64,000 nt of DNA from Desulfosporosinus nitroreducens (lineage in GTDB: Bacteria > Bacillota > Desulfitobacteriia > Desulfitobacteriales > Desulfitobacteriaceae): contig NZ_JAMHFY010000001.1 of assembly GCF_023897015.1 (NCBI RefSeq), positions 335,584-399,583 of the forward strand, given 5' to 3'. Both the position numbers and the translations under genes were made by a program. The notes under the pieces were generated by a model, which was not told the origin of the DNA, did no database searches, and saw only the letters and a program-made list of their open reading frames with translations. Below are positions 27,058 through 37,039 of this stretch, piece by piece (position 1 is the stretch's first letter; every line of letters starts with the position of its first letter).

Positions 27058-27150
27058 TTAAAAAACGATCCCCATTGCGATAAGCAAAAGGATGATTACT
27101 ACGACTATGGCAATTCCTGCGCCAACTCCGGCTCCACCTGCTCCAAACAT
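27058..27150 (-). CDS. YjcZ-like tiny membrane peptide 4 (30 aa)
   Basis: GGGAGG precedes the ATG. It has the same MFGAGGAGVGAG head and single hydrophobic helix as the gene at 26740-26832, with an identical predicted protein. The two coding regions lie about 318 bp apart, which is the unit of the local tandem duplication. Confidence 0.75.
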   Translation of the reverse strand: MFGAGGAGVGAGIAIVVVIILLLIAMGIVF

Positions 27151-27189
27151 ACTAATGACCTCCCTTAAAATCTACTTAGACTTAAATTT

Positions 27190-27339
27190 TTAGAATATAA
27201 CGCCTAAGGCAATTAAGATCAGAATTGCGATAGCGATGATGCCTGCTCCGATTGCACTCCCTACTGGTGCAACTGGGGCAACTGGCGGGCAACAAGCTCC
27301 TGCATACCCTGCCCCTGCTCCGTATCCATATCCGTACAT
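27190..27339 (-). CDS. YjcZ-like tiny membrane peptide 5 (49 aa)
   Basis: It opens MYGYGYGAGAGYAGACCPP, with a three-residue APV repeat before the glycine hinge, then the helix IIAIAILILIALGVIF. Its ribosome-binding region (GGGGGAAATATT before ATG) is the same as that of the gene at 26873-27013. The paired cysteines could form a disulfide or bind metal, but nothing proves either. Confidence 0.78.
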   Translation of the reverse strand: MYGYGYGAGAGYAGACCPPVAPVAPVGSAIGAGIIAIAILILIALGVIF

Positions 27340-27386
27340 AATATTTCCCCCTTATATCTTAATTTCTAGAAGTTTAGGACCCTTTT

Positions 27387-27512
27387 TTAAAAAACGATAC
27401 CCATAGCGATTAACAAAAGAATGATTACTACAACTACAGCAATCCCAGGTAGGAAATTAGGTCCACATCCAACACCTTCGACACCTTCAACTGCACCAAT
27501 ACCATATGCCAT
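27387..27512 (-). CDS. YjcZ-like tiny membrane peptide 6 (41 aa)
   Basis: The first gene of the array in transcription order, with GGAGG before the ATG at 27512. MAYGIGAVEGVEGVG is followed by CGPNFLPG and the helix IAVVVVIILLLIAMGIVF, so the tail is of the 30-residue type but the head is acidic and distinct. A longer in-frame extension upstream lacks a binding site and is rejected. Confidence 0.75.
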   Translation of the reverse strand: MAYGIGAVEGVEGVGCGPNFLPGIAVVVVIILLLIAMGIVF

Positions 27513-27617
27513 AACAGCGACCTCCTTATTCCGATATTTTCCGTTTTTCTTGGGCTCACAGTAAGATATGTAAAAAGATCCTAAAGTGTTAATATCTTCC
27601 ATTAAAATAGTTTTGAA

Positions 27618-27655
27618 TATATAAAGACTCTCCAATCTCTGGAGAGCCTTTATAT
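27618..27655 (-). terminator. Terminator after the polysaccharide deacetylase gene
   Basis: GGCTCTCC and GGAGAGTC pair around AGAGATT on the minus strand and run into TTTATAT. The flanking ATATAAAG/CTTTATAT extends the stem. Confidence 0.7.
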
Positions 27656-27674
27656 AAGAGTCCTTAATCTTCAC

Positions 27675-28523
27675 TTAATAGTTTGGTTCTTGAAGTCGTC
27701 GGGCAAATTCGTTCAGTCCCATATTAGCGAAACAATAAACACGTTGCAAATGCCATTCATCGAGATTAAGGTCAGCCCAACCCCGATCTGTAGTAAAAGC
27801 CATTAAATACCCTGTTTGTTTTACCGCTTGTGCCACATCACCGTTCAAATCTCCGTAAGGATAGGCAAAAAATCCCACAGACTTTCCGAGACCCTTTTCA
27901 AGTGTTTCCTTAGAATCCATTAGCTCGTTTAACACTATGGTCATATCCACTTGAGACAAATATGGGTGATTAACTGTATGCCCTTCAATTTCCCATCCAT
28001 TGGCTGATAATTCTCTAAGCTGGGGCCATGACATAAATCCCTCTCCGCCAATATAGCTGGACACCATGAAGACTGCAGCAGTAAATCCATACTTTTTTAC
28101 GATAGGGAAAGCAGTCGCATAATTATCTTCGTAACCGTCATCAAATGTAATCACAATTGGTTTTTGGGGGAGAACCCCACCCTTATAAAATGCCTGGTAT
28201 AACTGATCCAATGTAACGCTCTCGTACCCCTTTTCCTGCAAGTAGGCCATTTGCGCCTCAAACTGGTCAGGAGGCATTCTCACTTCATTTCCCTTCTCTA
28301 GCATGACCGAATGATAGTATAAGACAGGCACTACTTGTGCATTTTGGTTGCTTGGTGATTTTAACGTGTTTAGTAATTTGCCCGATGTCGTGCTTGGAGT
28401 GCTTGAATCTAATTGAGTCTGTGAAATAGAGCTTGAGGGCTTCTCCCCACCACAACCACTGATTCCAATGACAAGCACTTGTAAAAAGACAATTAAAAAT
28501 ATCTTTCCAATAACTTTTTTCAC
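27675..28523 (-). CDS. Polysaccharide deacetylase lipoprotein (NodB domain)
   Basis: A 282-residue secreted lipoprotein. It has signal MKKVIGKIFLIVFLQVLVIG, lipobox GISGC at about residue 24, and a Ser/Thr-rich linker to residue 60. The NodB/CE4 domain follows: VPVLYYHSV, the metal and base motif ITFDDGYEDN, then EGHTVNHPYLS and FFAYPYGDLN. The likely role is deacetylation of peptidoglycan or another surface glycan at the outer face of the membrane. AAAGGAG is nine bases before the GTG start. It is a single-gene unit with terminators on both sides. Confidence 0.93.
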   Translation of the reverse strand: MKKVIGKIFLIVFLQVLVIGISGCGGEKPSSSISQTQLDSSTPSTTSGKLLNTLKSPSNQNAQVVPVLYYHSVMLEKGNEVRMPPDQFEAQMAYLQEKGYESVTLDQLYQAFYKGGVLPQKPIVITFDDGYEDNYATAFPIVKKYGFTAAVFMVSSYIGGEGFMSWPQLRELSANGWEIEGHTVNHPYLSQVDMTIVLNELMDSKETLEKGLGKSVGFFAYPYGDLNGDVAQAVKQTGYLMAFTTDRGWADLNLDEWHLQRVYCFANMGLNEFARRLQEPNY

Positions 28524-28695
28524 ATTGATAAACTCCTTTATGCTTAAACAAAGATTACTTCAACTTAAATAAAATAATTACTTTATTTAACTATTTTATC
28601 ATATTATTTGTCTTCACTGTCTTTCATCTGCCATATTTATTTTAAATAAATCTTTGGTAAAGGGTTAAATTGAAACGTTTAAAACTTTTAAATTT

Positions 28696-28738
28696 AAAAA
28701 AGAGATCTCAAGAATAATTACATCTCGAGATCTCTTTT
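28696..28738. terminator. Bidirectional terminator after secF
   Basis: AAAAAGAGATCTC and GAGATCTCTTTTT form a 13-bp stem with A/T tracts both ways. Confidence 0.85.
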
Positions 28739-28759
28739 TCATTAAACCGTACTTAGTAT

Positions 28760-29704
28760 TTAAGCGCGAACTGCTTTACCGCCTCTACGCGATTTCCTCA
28801 TACGTTGCTTAATTTCTAATAGAATTGGGCTAGCTATAAAGATAGAGGAGTAAGCTCCAACAAATACCCCAATCAACATGGCTAAGGAGAATAATTTTGT
28901 TGATTCACCGCCGAAGATAAATATTGAGAGCAGGGCGATCAGTACTGTTAGGGACGTGTTAATGGATCGGCGCATGGTCTGCCATACAGATTTATCTGCC
29001 ATATCTTCATAACTGTCTGCCCGCTTCATCTTCGCTTCGTTCTCACGGATTCGGTCAAAGATGATTACGGTATCGTTGATCGAATATCCAAAAACGGTTA
29101 AGATCGCCGCTACAAATGTCGAATCGATTTCCCATTGGAGCAGCGAAAAAGCACCGACGACTATTAAAACATCGTGTAACAAGGCGATAATCGCAGAGAT
29201 TGCGAAAACAAACTGAAACCTAATTGTAATATAGCCAATCATCAAACCAATAGCGATGAGTAATGCCCATAAAGCATTTCTGGTCAGCTCTTGCCCCATC
29301 GCTGGGCCCACTTTATCGTCTCCAAGAGAATTTTTATCATATTCTGCGACATTGGTTTCCAAGGCTGCTAATAATTCATTGCGTTTTTCCTCTTCGAGCG
29401 CTTCCGTTCGTATTAAGGCCGAAGTATCCCCATTAGACAATTGCACCGGTCCTTCAAGTCCCACCGATTTCATCGTATCTGTAATCGCAGCTTGGGTCAC
29501 CGGCTTGTTGAAGGTTATATCGAGCATTGAACCGCCCTTAAAGTCAATTCCTAAATTAAGTCCCTGCATGAAAAGAGAAATAATTCCAGGGATCAAAACT
29601 AATAACGAAAGAGCAAACCACCAATATCGTCTCTTCATAATGTTAAAGTAAAGTGGGTGGACTTTCTTTACTTCCTCGTAAGTCGCTGGATGTCCAGTTT
29701 TCAT
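28760..29704 (-). CDS. secF: Protein translocase subunit SecF
   Basis: A 314-residue RND-type membrane protein that, with SecD, uses the proton motive force to complete Sec export. The first helix leads into GLNLGIDFKGGSMLDI. Motifs GYSINDTVIIFDRIREN and RRSINTSLTV in the second half and six membrane helices match SecF. The start lies where ATGATG overlaps the secD stop TGA. The second ATG at 29704 is better spaced from GGGGGG, and 29707 is equally possible. Confidence 0.96.
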   Translation of the reverse strand: MKTGHPATYEEVKKVHPLYFNIMKRRYWWFALSLLVLIPGIISLFMQGLNLGIDFKGGSMLDITFNKPVTQAAITDTMKSVGLEGPVQLSNGDTSALIRTEALEEEKRNELLAALETNVAEYDKNSLGDDKVGPAMGQELTRNALWALLIAIGLMIGYITIRFQFVFAISAIIALLHDVLIVVGAFSLLQWEIDSTFVAAILTVFGYSINDTVIIFDRIRENEAKMKRADSYEDMADKSVWQTMRRSINTSLTVLIALLSIFIFGGESTKLFSLAMLIGVFVGAYSSIFIASPILLEIKQRMRKSRRGGKAVRA

Positions 29705-30936
29705 CATGCATCCCCCCTTACGCCAAACCATATTGTTTTCATTTTCGGGTTAGCTCCCACAATCCACCGCAGCACTTGTCGAGTAAAGGTAATACCGGTA
29801 AACAGGGTAACAATAATCCCTATGCCTAAGGTCAAAGCAAACCCTTGGATGGCACCTGTCCCAAAGTAGAAAAGAGTTATAGCCGCGATAAGGGTTGTTA
29901 CATGGGCATCTATAACTGTGATAAATGCTCGGCTAAAGCCCGATTCTACACCAGCCCGCAGGGATTTACCAGCTCTTATTTCTTCTTTTACCCGTTCATA
30001 AATAATGATGTTAAAGTCCACGGCCATCCCGACCGAGAGAATAAACCCTGCGATACCTGGTAGCGTCAACACGACTCTAAACATCCAGAAAATCCAAAGA
30101 ACTATGAGAGCATAGACGAACAACGAAAGATTCGCGACAGCCCCTGGTACACGATAGAAGATTAACATAAATAAGAAGATAAAGATCACACCATATGCGC
30201 CAGCATAAATACTTTTATTCAAGGAGTCTACCCCTAAAGATGCTCCTACCTGACGTTTTTCTGCAATCGACATGCTTACTGGTAATGAACCTGAACGCAT
30301 GAGCACCGCATCATTTGCTGCCTCTTCTAGGGTCGCGTACCCTGTGATCTCCGCTTGACCGTTAAGAATTGGTGTATTAACGGTTGGATTTGTTAATAGA
30401 TCTTCATCAAGATAAACACCTAGTCTTTGACCAATTAACTGGGTCGTTAATTCACCAAACTTTTTTGCTCCTTCAGATGAAAAGGATAAATTAACAACGT
30501 ATCCACTAGCCTGACCTTGTCCGCCCTTAGCGTCCTTGAGGTCATCCCCCTCTAATACGATATTTCCTTGTGGATCCCTAAAGGTTAACTTAGCTGTCGT
30601 TTTCAAGATATCGACTGCTTTGTCCGGGTCGGTGACCCCGGCCAGATCGATCACGATTCGCTTTTTATCATAATCCGATTGAACTATAGGTTCAGATACC
30701 CCCAGATCATTGACCCTCTTCTCGATGATTGCTTTCGCTTTGTCTATATCATCGTTGGTAATTGGAGTGCCATCCTCGTTTGGCTCGGCTTGCAACACTA
30801 AATGCACTCCACCACGTAGGTCAAGTCCCAACAGGATGCCCTTTTCGGGATCCATTAGAGGTTTAATCGATAGTGCAACAGCTGCTACCACTAAAAGCAC
30901 TAATGCCACCAGCTTGATGATGTTTCCCCGTCTCAT
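29704..30936 (-). CDS. secD: Protein translocase subunit SecD
   Basis: A 410-residue partner of SecF. It has an N-terminal helix, then GLDLRGGVHLVLQ, the large extracytoplasmic P1 region (KRVNDLGVSEPIVQ, KKRIVIDLAGVTDPDKA) and five C-terminal helices with MAVDFNIIIYERVKEE. The gene overlaps secF by a few bases. It is slightly short, as in other clostridia, with a reduced P1 domain. Confidence 0.96.
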   Translation of the reverse strand: MRRGNIIKLVALVLLVVAAVALSIKPLMDPEKGILLGLDLRGGVHLVLQAEPNEDGTPITNDDIDKAKAIIEKRVNDLGVSEPIVQSDYDKKRIVIDLAGVTDPDKAVDILKTTAKLTFRDPQGNIVLEGDDLKDAKGGQGQASGYVVNLSFSSEGAKKFGELTTQLIGQRLGVYLDEDLLTNPTVNTPILNGQAEITGYATLEEAANDAVLMRSGSLPVSMSIAEKRQVGASLGVDSLNKSIYAGAYGVIFIFLFMLIFYRVPGAVANLSLFVYALIVLWIFWMFRVVLTLPGIAGFILSVGMAVDFNIIIYERVKEEIRAGKSLRAGVESGFSRAFITVIDAHVTTLIAAITLFYFGTGAIQGFALTLGIGIIVTLFTGITFTRQVLRWIVGANPKMKTIWFGVRGDA

Positions 30937-31042
30937 CTGCTTTCCTCCCTTTTAATTTGAATGGGACTTGCCCATGCCAAACTCCATTATAAAACTTTCA
31001 AGTTTGCAATGTCAATCTGGGGAAAATGGGAAATAGCCTATA

Positions 31043-31705
31043 TTAGAGTAATTTTACATCATTAATCTTTAATTCAAATTTGGTGAGCAGAAATTCGGCT
31101 GCTTTACGGGACAAAAGCATCCGGGCCAGAAAAATTTCAAAGTACTCCATTACCGGGCATATCTCAGTATCAATCGTGAGTTCTAAAGCGATTCGTTCCT
31201 TCGGATAGACGCGAAGAAAAGATTTTTTAACCGCATAATTAACTCGGTCGTGTATATCAAACTTCGCCAGATCTGGGTTTCGCACTCGGGAACGGTGTAC
31301 ATCCGATTTATCGGCCAGAATCAAAGCTGCCGAAATAACGTTGACAGGGTTCCCGTCCTGCTCATCATGATTACCGATTGCACCAATGATGATCGCAATC
31401 TCCTCTGGTTCCATATCATGCCGTTCTAATATCCCGGCCGCGAGAATTGCCCCTGAATGTGCATGGGCGACACGGTTTACAGCATTCCCTATATCATGCA
31501 AGTAACCGGCAATGGCTGCCAGTTCGCACTCCCTTTCGGAATGCTCCATCTTTTCTAGAATATTTGAAGCAATATGAGAAACCAAGCCTGCATGCCTAAG
31601 CCCATGTTCTGTAAAACCAATCGCAGCAAGATGACGGTTTCCGGCATCAATCAGAGCTTGTACATAGGAATCTGCTTTGACCTCTTGCAGAGTGACCTTT
31701 GTCAA
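31043..31705 (-). CDS. HD-domain phosphohydrolase-like protein
   Basis: A 220-residue protein with the metal-binding HD motif (FTEHGLRHAGLVSHIA, then GYLHDIGNAVNRVAHAHSG, then IGNHDEQDGNPV, then ILADKSDVHRSRVR). The order H...HD...H...D fits an HD phosphohydrolase acting on a nucleotide or phosphoester. The C-terminal 60 residues are not recognised. It follows the EcsC-family gene by three bases and is therefore co-translated. The pair recurs near secDF in related clostridia, but its role is unknown. Confidence 0.85.
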   Translation of the reverse strand: MTKVTLQEVKADSYVQALIDAGNRHLAAIGFTEHGLRHAGLVSHIASNILEKMEHSERECELAAIAGYLHDIGNAVNRVAHAHSGAILAAGILERHDMEPEEIAIIIGAIGNHDEQDGNPVNVISAALILADKSDVHRSRVRNPDLAKFDIHDRVNYAVKKSFLRVYPKERIALELTIDTEICPVMEYFEIFLARMLLSRKAAEFLLTKFELKINDVKLL

Positions 31706-31708
31706 TTT

Positions 31709-32470
31709 TTAATTCCCCCCTAAAATTCGCAATCGATAGCAATTTATGCCAATTGTTCCCAGATCATCCACTAAACCGTAATTTGCCCATGCTCCGATTA
31801 TTGCACCCAAACCCGGTATGAGTTGAAGTGTTTTACGGAAATCGATGGCATCTCGATACTCCCGCTGAAACTGTTCCCAATTGACTTGCTGTAAACTTTC
31901 TTTCTCGACTGGCCAGCTTTCTCTGGACTTGTCCCAATTTAGAATGACCTTGTACAGTTCAGGTCGTTTCTCTTGACTAGAAAAGGCTAATTGAAAAACA
32001 TATAACAAAAAAAGTCGCTCTCGATAATCTTCGGTAGAAAACCCATAAATATGAGCCAATTCAAAGAGAAACTTCATTTTGATGACGATAAGGGCCGGAA
32101 AATCAGCAACTGCGAGGGTAAAACCACCCGCACCGGTCCCTGCCCCTTCGGCGGCAGCAATCTTTCTGTATTTGGTTAAAAGCCTCTGAGCCGCTTGATC
32201 ACGCTCTTGCAGCTTCACTCCATAAATTATGGGACTGTTAGGGATATACTCCAATCCAAAGACGACCGATTTAACTAAACCTTTAACTGTCGCAGTAATT
32301 ACAGTATGTACTTTTTCGGGGATAATCTTATCATTAATTTTTGTTTGAATAACTTTTGAGGTTCGTTCCACTAATCCCGGCCTTTGCAACAATTTCCTTA
32401 CCCAACGGTTCAAATCTGCTCGCACATACTCTTCATACGTTTGGTCATTATTTATAGGATCTCTATACAA
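31709..32470 (-). CDS. EcsC-family protein
   Basis: A 253-residue protein with an EcsC-like core: GAGTGAGGFTLAVADFPALIVIKMKFLFELAHIYGF, abbreviated here only by its position (residues about 108-145), then LFLLYVFQLAF and the C-terminal IPGLGAIIGAWANYGLVDDLG. Hydrophobic helices suggest membrane association. The start is a TTG ten bases after AGGTGA. It is immediately upstream of and coupled to the HD-domain gene. Confidence 0.82.
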   Translation of the reverse strand: MYRDPINNDQTYEEYVRADLNRWVRKLLQRPGLVERTSKVIQTKINDKIIPEKVHTVITATVKGLVKSVVFGLEYIPNSPIIYGVKLQERDQAAQRLLTKYRKIAAAEGAGTGAGGFTLAVADFPALIVIKMKFLFELAHIYGFSTEDYRERLFLLYVFQLAFSSQEKRPELYKVILNWDKSRESWPVEKESLQQVNWEQFQREYRDAIDFRKTLQLIPGLGAIIGAWANYGLVDDLGTIGINCYRLRILGGN

Positions 32471-32512
32471 GGGCAGTATTCACCTCATTTATCATTTTGT
32501 ATTAAATAAGTT

Positions 32513-32543
32513 TAAAAGCAAGTGGTCTGTGCCACTTGCTTTT
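32513..32543 (-). terminator. Terminator after yajC
   Basis: AAAAGCAAGTGG and CCACTTGCTTTT pair as a 12-bp stem. On the minus strand it is followed by TTTTAAACTT. Confidence 0.85.
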
Positions 32544-32625
32544 ATTCCGTATATATCTTTTCGGGCACTGGTCTTAAATAATCTTTAAGAGAGCTGAGCG
32601 CAATAATATATCGCTGTAATGTCTA

Positions 32626-32913
32626 TTATTTCTTATCAAGCTCAATTTCACGGTTTTCTACACTGACAATTCCACTTTTGGCCATTTCAATTTCAACTTT
32701 ATCCGCAATTTCCAAAATGACGGAATCCTCTTTAACCTTTGTGATTTTACCATAAATCCCGCCTGTTGTTATTACTTGGTCCCTAGTACGAAGGCTACTC
32801 ATTAAAGCCTGCCGTTTCTTCGCCTGTTTCTGTTGAGGCCTGATCATGAGAAAATACATAATCCCAAAAAAGACTACAAAATATAGGACTAATGTCATTG
32901 TTGATTGAGTCAC
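32626..32913 (-). CDS. yajC: Preprotein translocase subunit YajC
   Basis: A 95-residue protein with one N-terminal membrane helix (LVLYFVVFFGIMYFLMIRPQ) and the diagnostic cytoplasmic segment QQKQAKKRQALMSSL then DQVITTGGIYGKI. It accompanies SecDF in the holo-translocon. It lies downstream of tgt in the queA-tgt-yajC order, with an EcsC/HD pair between it and secD. Confidence 0.95.
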   Translation of the reverse strand: MTQSTMTLVLYFVVFFGIMYFLMIRPQQKQAKKRQALMSSLRTRDQVITTGGIYGKITKVKEDSVILEIADKVEIEMAKSGIVSVENREIELDKK

Positions 32914-33104
32914 TTTGTAATTCCCCCTTTATTAGTCTCCTGAACTATTCACCATATCCTCGTGAAAATCCTTCCTGATTGCATAAAATTTTAACTTCCT
33001 CCGTTAGGATTACTCTATCTGAAGCTTAACCGAACTTATTCAGCGTCTAATTGACCCTCTTCTTTTAGTAATCCGACCTCTGGCTTCTGTCCCTCCGACC
33101 TCTG

Positions 33105-34268
<1,164 letters not shown>

Positions 34269-34329
34269 CTAGGCTTTACACTAAGCACAATTCAGAATGT
34301 CGCTGAATTTGAAAAGGCAACTTTCAAAT

Positions 34330-35352
34330 TCATAGAATAAGCATGGAATCTCCAAAACTATAGAACCTGTATCTCTCTTGAACGGCGGTCTCATACGCTT
34401 TTAAAATAAGTTCTCGTCCTGCCAAAGCACTGACAAGCATGACCAAGGTAGACTTTGGAAAGTGAAAATTGGTCAAGAGGACATCTACCACCTGAAATGA
34501 ATAGCCTGGATAGATAAAGATATCCGTCCATCCTTCACCTGGTACAACCTTCCCTTCATGACCCACAGATTCTAAAGTTCGCGCTGCAGTTGTCCCTACA
34601 GCGATGACACGGCGTCCTTCTAGTTTTGCCCGATTAATTCGCTCCGCTGCTTCTGAGTCGACACGATAATATTCCGAGTGCATAGCATGTTCACGAATAT
34701 CTTCAACTTTGACTGGGCGAAAGGTTCCTAAACCTACATGAAGAAGAATCTCCACAATTTCTATACCCGTTTTCTGGAGTTCATCTAAAAGTTTCGGCGT
34801 AAAGTGCAAACCTGCTGTAGGCGCAGCGACAGATCCCCGTTCTTTAGCGTACACTGTTTGATAACGTTCTTGGTCTTCCAATTGAGCCGTTATGTAGGGC
34901 GGAAGAGGCATTTCGCCGAGCTGATCTAGGATAGTTTCAAACATCCCTGAATAACTAAAATGGATCGTTCTGTTCCCATTTGCTAATATTTCCTGCAGTT
35001 CTCCAACTAGCATTCCGTGCCCGAAGCTAACCTTTTGCCCAATCTTAAGTCGTTTGCCTGGTTTAACTAACGCTTCCCATACATCAAGTTTAAGTCTCTT
35101 AAGCAAAAGAATTTCAATTTTAACCTCCGTTCCCTCTTTTTCTCCAATCAAACGCGCGGGAATAACGCGAGTGTTATTTAACACAAGGACATCGCCTTTT
35201 TTCAAAAGTGAACTCAGATCTCTAAACGTGTGGTGAGCTATCTTTCCACTTTGACGATTAACGACCATTAAACGGGAGGTATCCCGAGGCTCTACAGGAT
35301 GCTGTGCAATTAAGTCCTCCGGCAATTCAAAATCAAAATCCGAGACATTCAA
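34330..35352 (-). CDS. queA: S-adenosylmethionine:tRNA ribosyltransferase-isomerase
   Basis: A 340-residue enzyme converting preQ1 in tRNA to epoxyqueuosine using the ribosyl moiety of SAM. The N-terminus [19 protein letters not shown], the block [30 protein letters not shown] and the C-terminal [18 protein letters not shown] are diagnostic. AAGGAG precedes a TTG start. It lies directly upstream of tgt. Confidence 0.97.
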   Translation of the reverse strand: MNVSDFDFELPEDLIAQHPVEPRDTSRLMVVNRQSGKIAHHTFRDLSSLLKKGDVLVLNNTRVIPARLIGEKEGTEVKIEILLLKRLKLDVWEALVKPGKRLKIGQKVSFGHGMLVGELQEILANGNRTIHFSYSGMFETILDQLGEMPLPPYITAQLEDQERYQTVYAKERGSVAAPTAGLHFTPKLLDELQKTGIEIVEILLHVGLGTFRPVKVEDIREHAMHSEYYRVDSEAAERINRAKLEGRRVIAVGTTAARTLESVGHEGKVVPGEGWTDIFIYPGYSFQVVDVLLTNFHFPKSTLVMLVSALAGRELILKAYETAVQERYRFYSFGDSMLIL

Positions 35353-35397
35353 TCTATTCTTCTCCTTCAGTAAGACATGTTTATTATCTTAAAATTA

Positions 35398-36747
35398 TTA
35401 TCCCTTGGAAATTGAAACATGGTTATAGTAATACGCTATTATTTCTTGATATTTATACCCTAATTGGGCCATATGATAAGCACCCCATTGAGACATCCCT
35501 ACTCCGTGACCCCAGCCCCGTCCCTCAAAAATAAAGACTCCGAACGGCTGGGGATCAGCACTTGTCCCTAATGATGAACTTAGAATTTTTGATAACAAAG
35601 GCCCTTGCTCCTGCTGATTTGGCCTTGTTAATTCTAAAAATCCGGAGTATCCAAAGGACGCGAAAAGCCCGGTGGAATCTAATTTCCCCTGCGAATCGCT
35701 TTTGACAACTGCCTGTGCCTCAAATAAGCTTCCCAAAAAAGCTTCCTTTCGAATTGGTTGCCCAAAAGGATAGAACGCTTGAACAAATGCTCTGCCTTTA
35801 ACGGTCGCAGTCTGTCCAAATTCATCCTCCAGCTTTACACTTTTTACCCTGCCGGAGGGGAATTTGTCAAGTTTAACATCACGTACGGGTCCTAATCCAA
35901 ACTTTGAGCCCAAGAGCGGAGCGGAAACAATAAAGCGCCAATAATTCACCGCACCCCCAACCCCTTGCGAATAAGGATCAGGATGCGACACATTATGGAT
36001 GTCTGTATTTCCCCATACATTTTTAGCGTCCTCTGCATATCCACCGCTATGAGAAGAATAGAGTGCATCTATAGGTTCCTCAGTTTGGGCATCTACAATT
36101 ATCTCCCCGCGCGTAGCCTCGATTGCTTTTGACGCTTCTCCCTCAACACTTATCCCCGCATAGGCCTGATGTATATCTGGAGAATCTGTAATCATTTTAT
36201 TGCCATTATCAGTCTGTTTGACAAGATAAGTCCGAGCTGCTACAGCCTGAGCCTTAAGCGCCTCAGAGCCTCCGTTAGCCCATTCGTTACTCATCTCAAT
36301 CGGCACGACTCCTTTTAGGTAGTCTTCACTATCAACTTGATTAATTAACCGCCAATGACCGTCTTGCCAATTAAGTTGTAATCCGCCACGATAAGCAGCC
36401 TCTTTACCTTCAGGAGTCTTAACACGAAGACTCCCCGAATTTATACCCTTGATTTCCAAAACTGATCCACTAAAGATTTGAAATTCTTCATGGTTAATCC
36501 GCAAGACGGGAGTCCACCCGCCCCAACCGACTTGAAGAGTCGAACCTGCTGGAAACTTACGGGTCACTGTATCCATACTAAGTTGATAGTCGCCTTTTTC
36601 AATCTCTATTTGAACCCACCCTGCTTGGCCCAAATTCCATACAAGCTCTACTGAAACCATTTTTGCTTGACACAGTGTTGGCTGAGCCAGCACCAGTATT
36701 AATGATACTATCCACAAAAAGGGTAACCGATACATAATCTGAAGCAT
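35398..36747 (-). CDS. SpoIID/LytB-domain protein
   Basis: A 449-residue exported protein. A signal peptide covers about residues 1-29. The SpoIID domain follows, with VPIEMSNEW, ALKAQAVAARTYLV, YSSHSGGYAEDAKNVWG and the terminal GRGWGHGVGMSQWGAYHMA. SpoIID is a lytic transglycosylase that degrades peptidoglycan during engulfment. LytB-like relatives enhance amidases. Its place upstream of queA and downstream of ruvB is common in clostridia. Whether this is the engulfment SpoIID or a paralogue cannot be decided here. Confidence 0.9.
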   Translation of the reverse strand: MLQIMYRLPFLWIVSLILVLAQPTLCQAKMVSVELVWNLGQAGWVQIEIEKGDYQLSMDTVTRKFPAGSTLQVGWGGWTPVLRINHEEFQIFSGSVLEIKGINSGSLRVKTPEGKEAAYRGGLQLNWQDGHWRLINQVDSEDYLKGVVPIEMSNEWANGGSEALKAQAVAARTYLVKQTDNGNKMITDSPDIHQAYAGISVEGEASKAIEATRGEIIVDAQTEEPIDALYSSHSGGYAEDAKNVWGNTDIHNVSHPDPYSQGVGGAVNYWRFIVSAPLLGSKFGLGPVRDVKLDKFPSGRVKSVKLEDEFGQTATVKGRAFVQAFYPFGQPIRKEAFLGSLFEAQAVVKSDSQGKLDSTGLFASFGYSGFLELTRPNQQEQGPLLSKILSSSLGTSADPQPFGVFIFEGRGWGHGVGMSQWGAYHMAQLGYKYQEIIAYYYNHVSISKG

Positions 36748-36893
36748 GTCTTCACACCCTTTTCCACATTAATCAGATAGTCACGTCATGGTGGAAGTTA
36801 AGTTTTGCTTATGCTTTCAGAGTGCCCTTTTTGCTTTGCATATATGCTTCGAATAATACTCTTCAATTTCTAGCAATTATCCCCTAGGGTAGT

Positions 36894-37039
36894 GGGGGAC
36901 GGTTCTTGAGTTCATTTGGGGTCTGTGAAAGTAAGTAGAAATTGCACGTTCACACACGTTCCCGTTCACTGGCTCGTTGGATGCTGAAGGAATTGTCCCT
37001 TAATTTCTGGTCGCTGGGTAGGAACGTCCCTTGTCCCTT
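36894..37039. repeat. REP-like element remnant after ruvB
   Basis: The 292-bp gap between ruvB and the SpoIID-type gene has GGGGGACGGTTCTTG at one end and, inverted at the other, AAAAGGGACAAGGGACGTTCC. Such GGGACGGTTC/GGGACGTTCC ends are familiar from REP-type elements in clostridial genomes. No transposase is present. Confidence 0.45.

Noticed and set aside
26586..27339. CRISPR-like repeat pattern
   Set aside because: The repeats are coding, about 320 bp long, and lack short identical repeats with unique spacers.
27513..27674. N-terminal extension of the 41-residue YjcZ-like peptide
   Set aside because: GGAGG stands directly before the ATG at 27512. The extension overlaps the terminator of the upstream gene.
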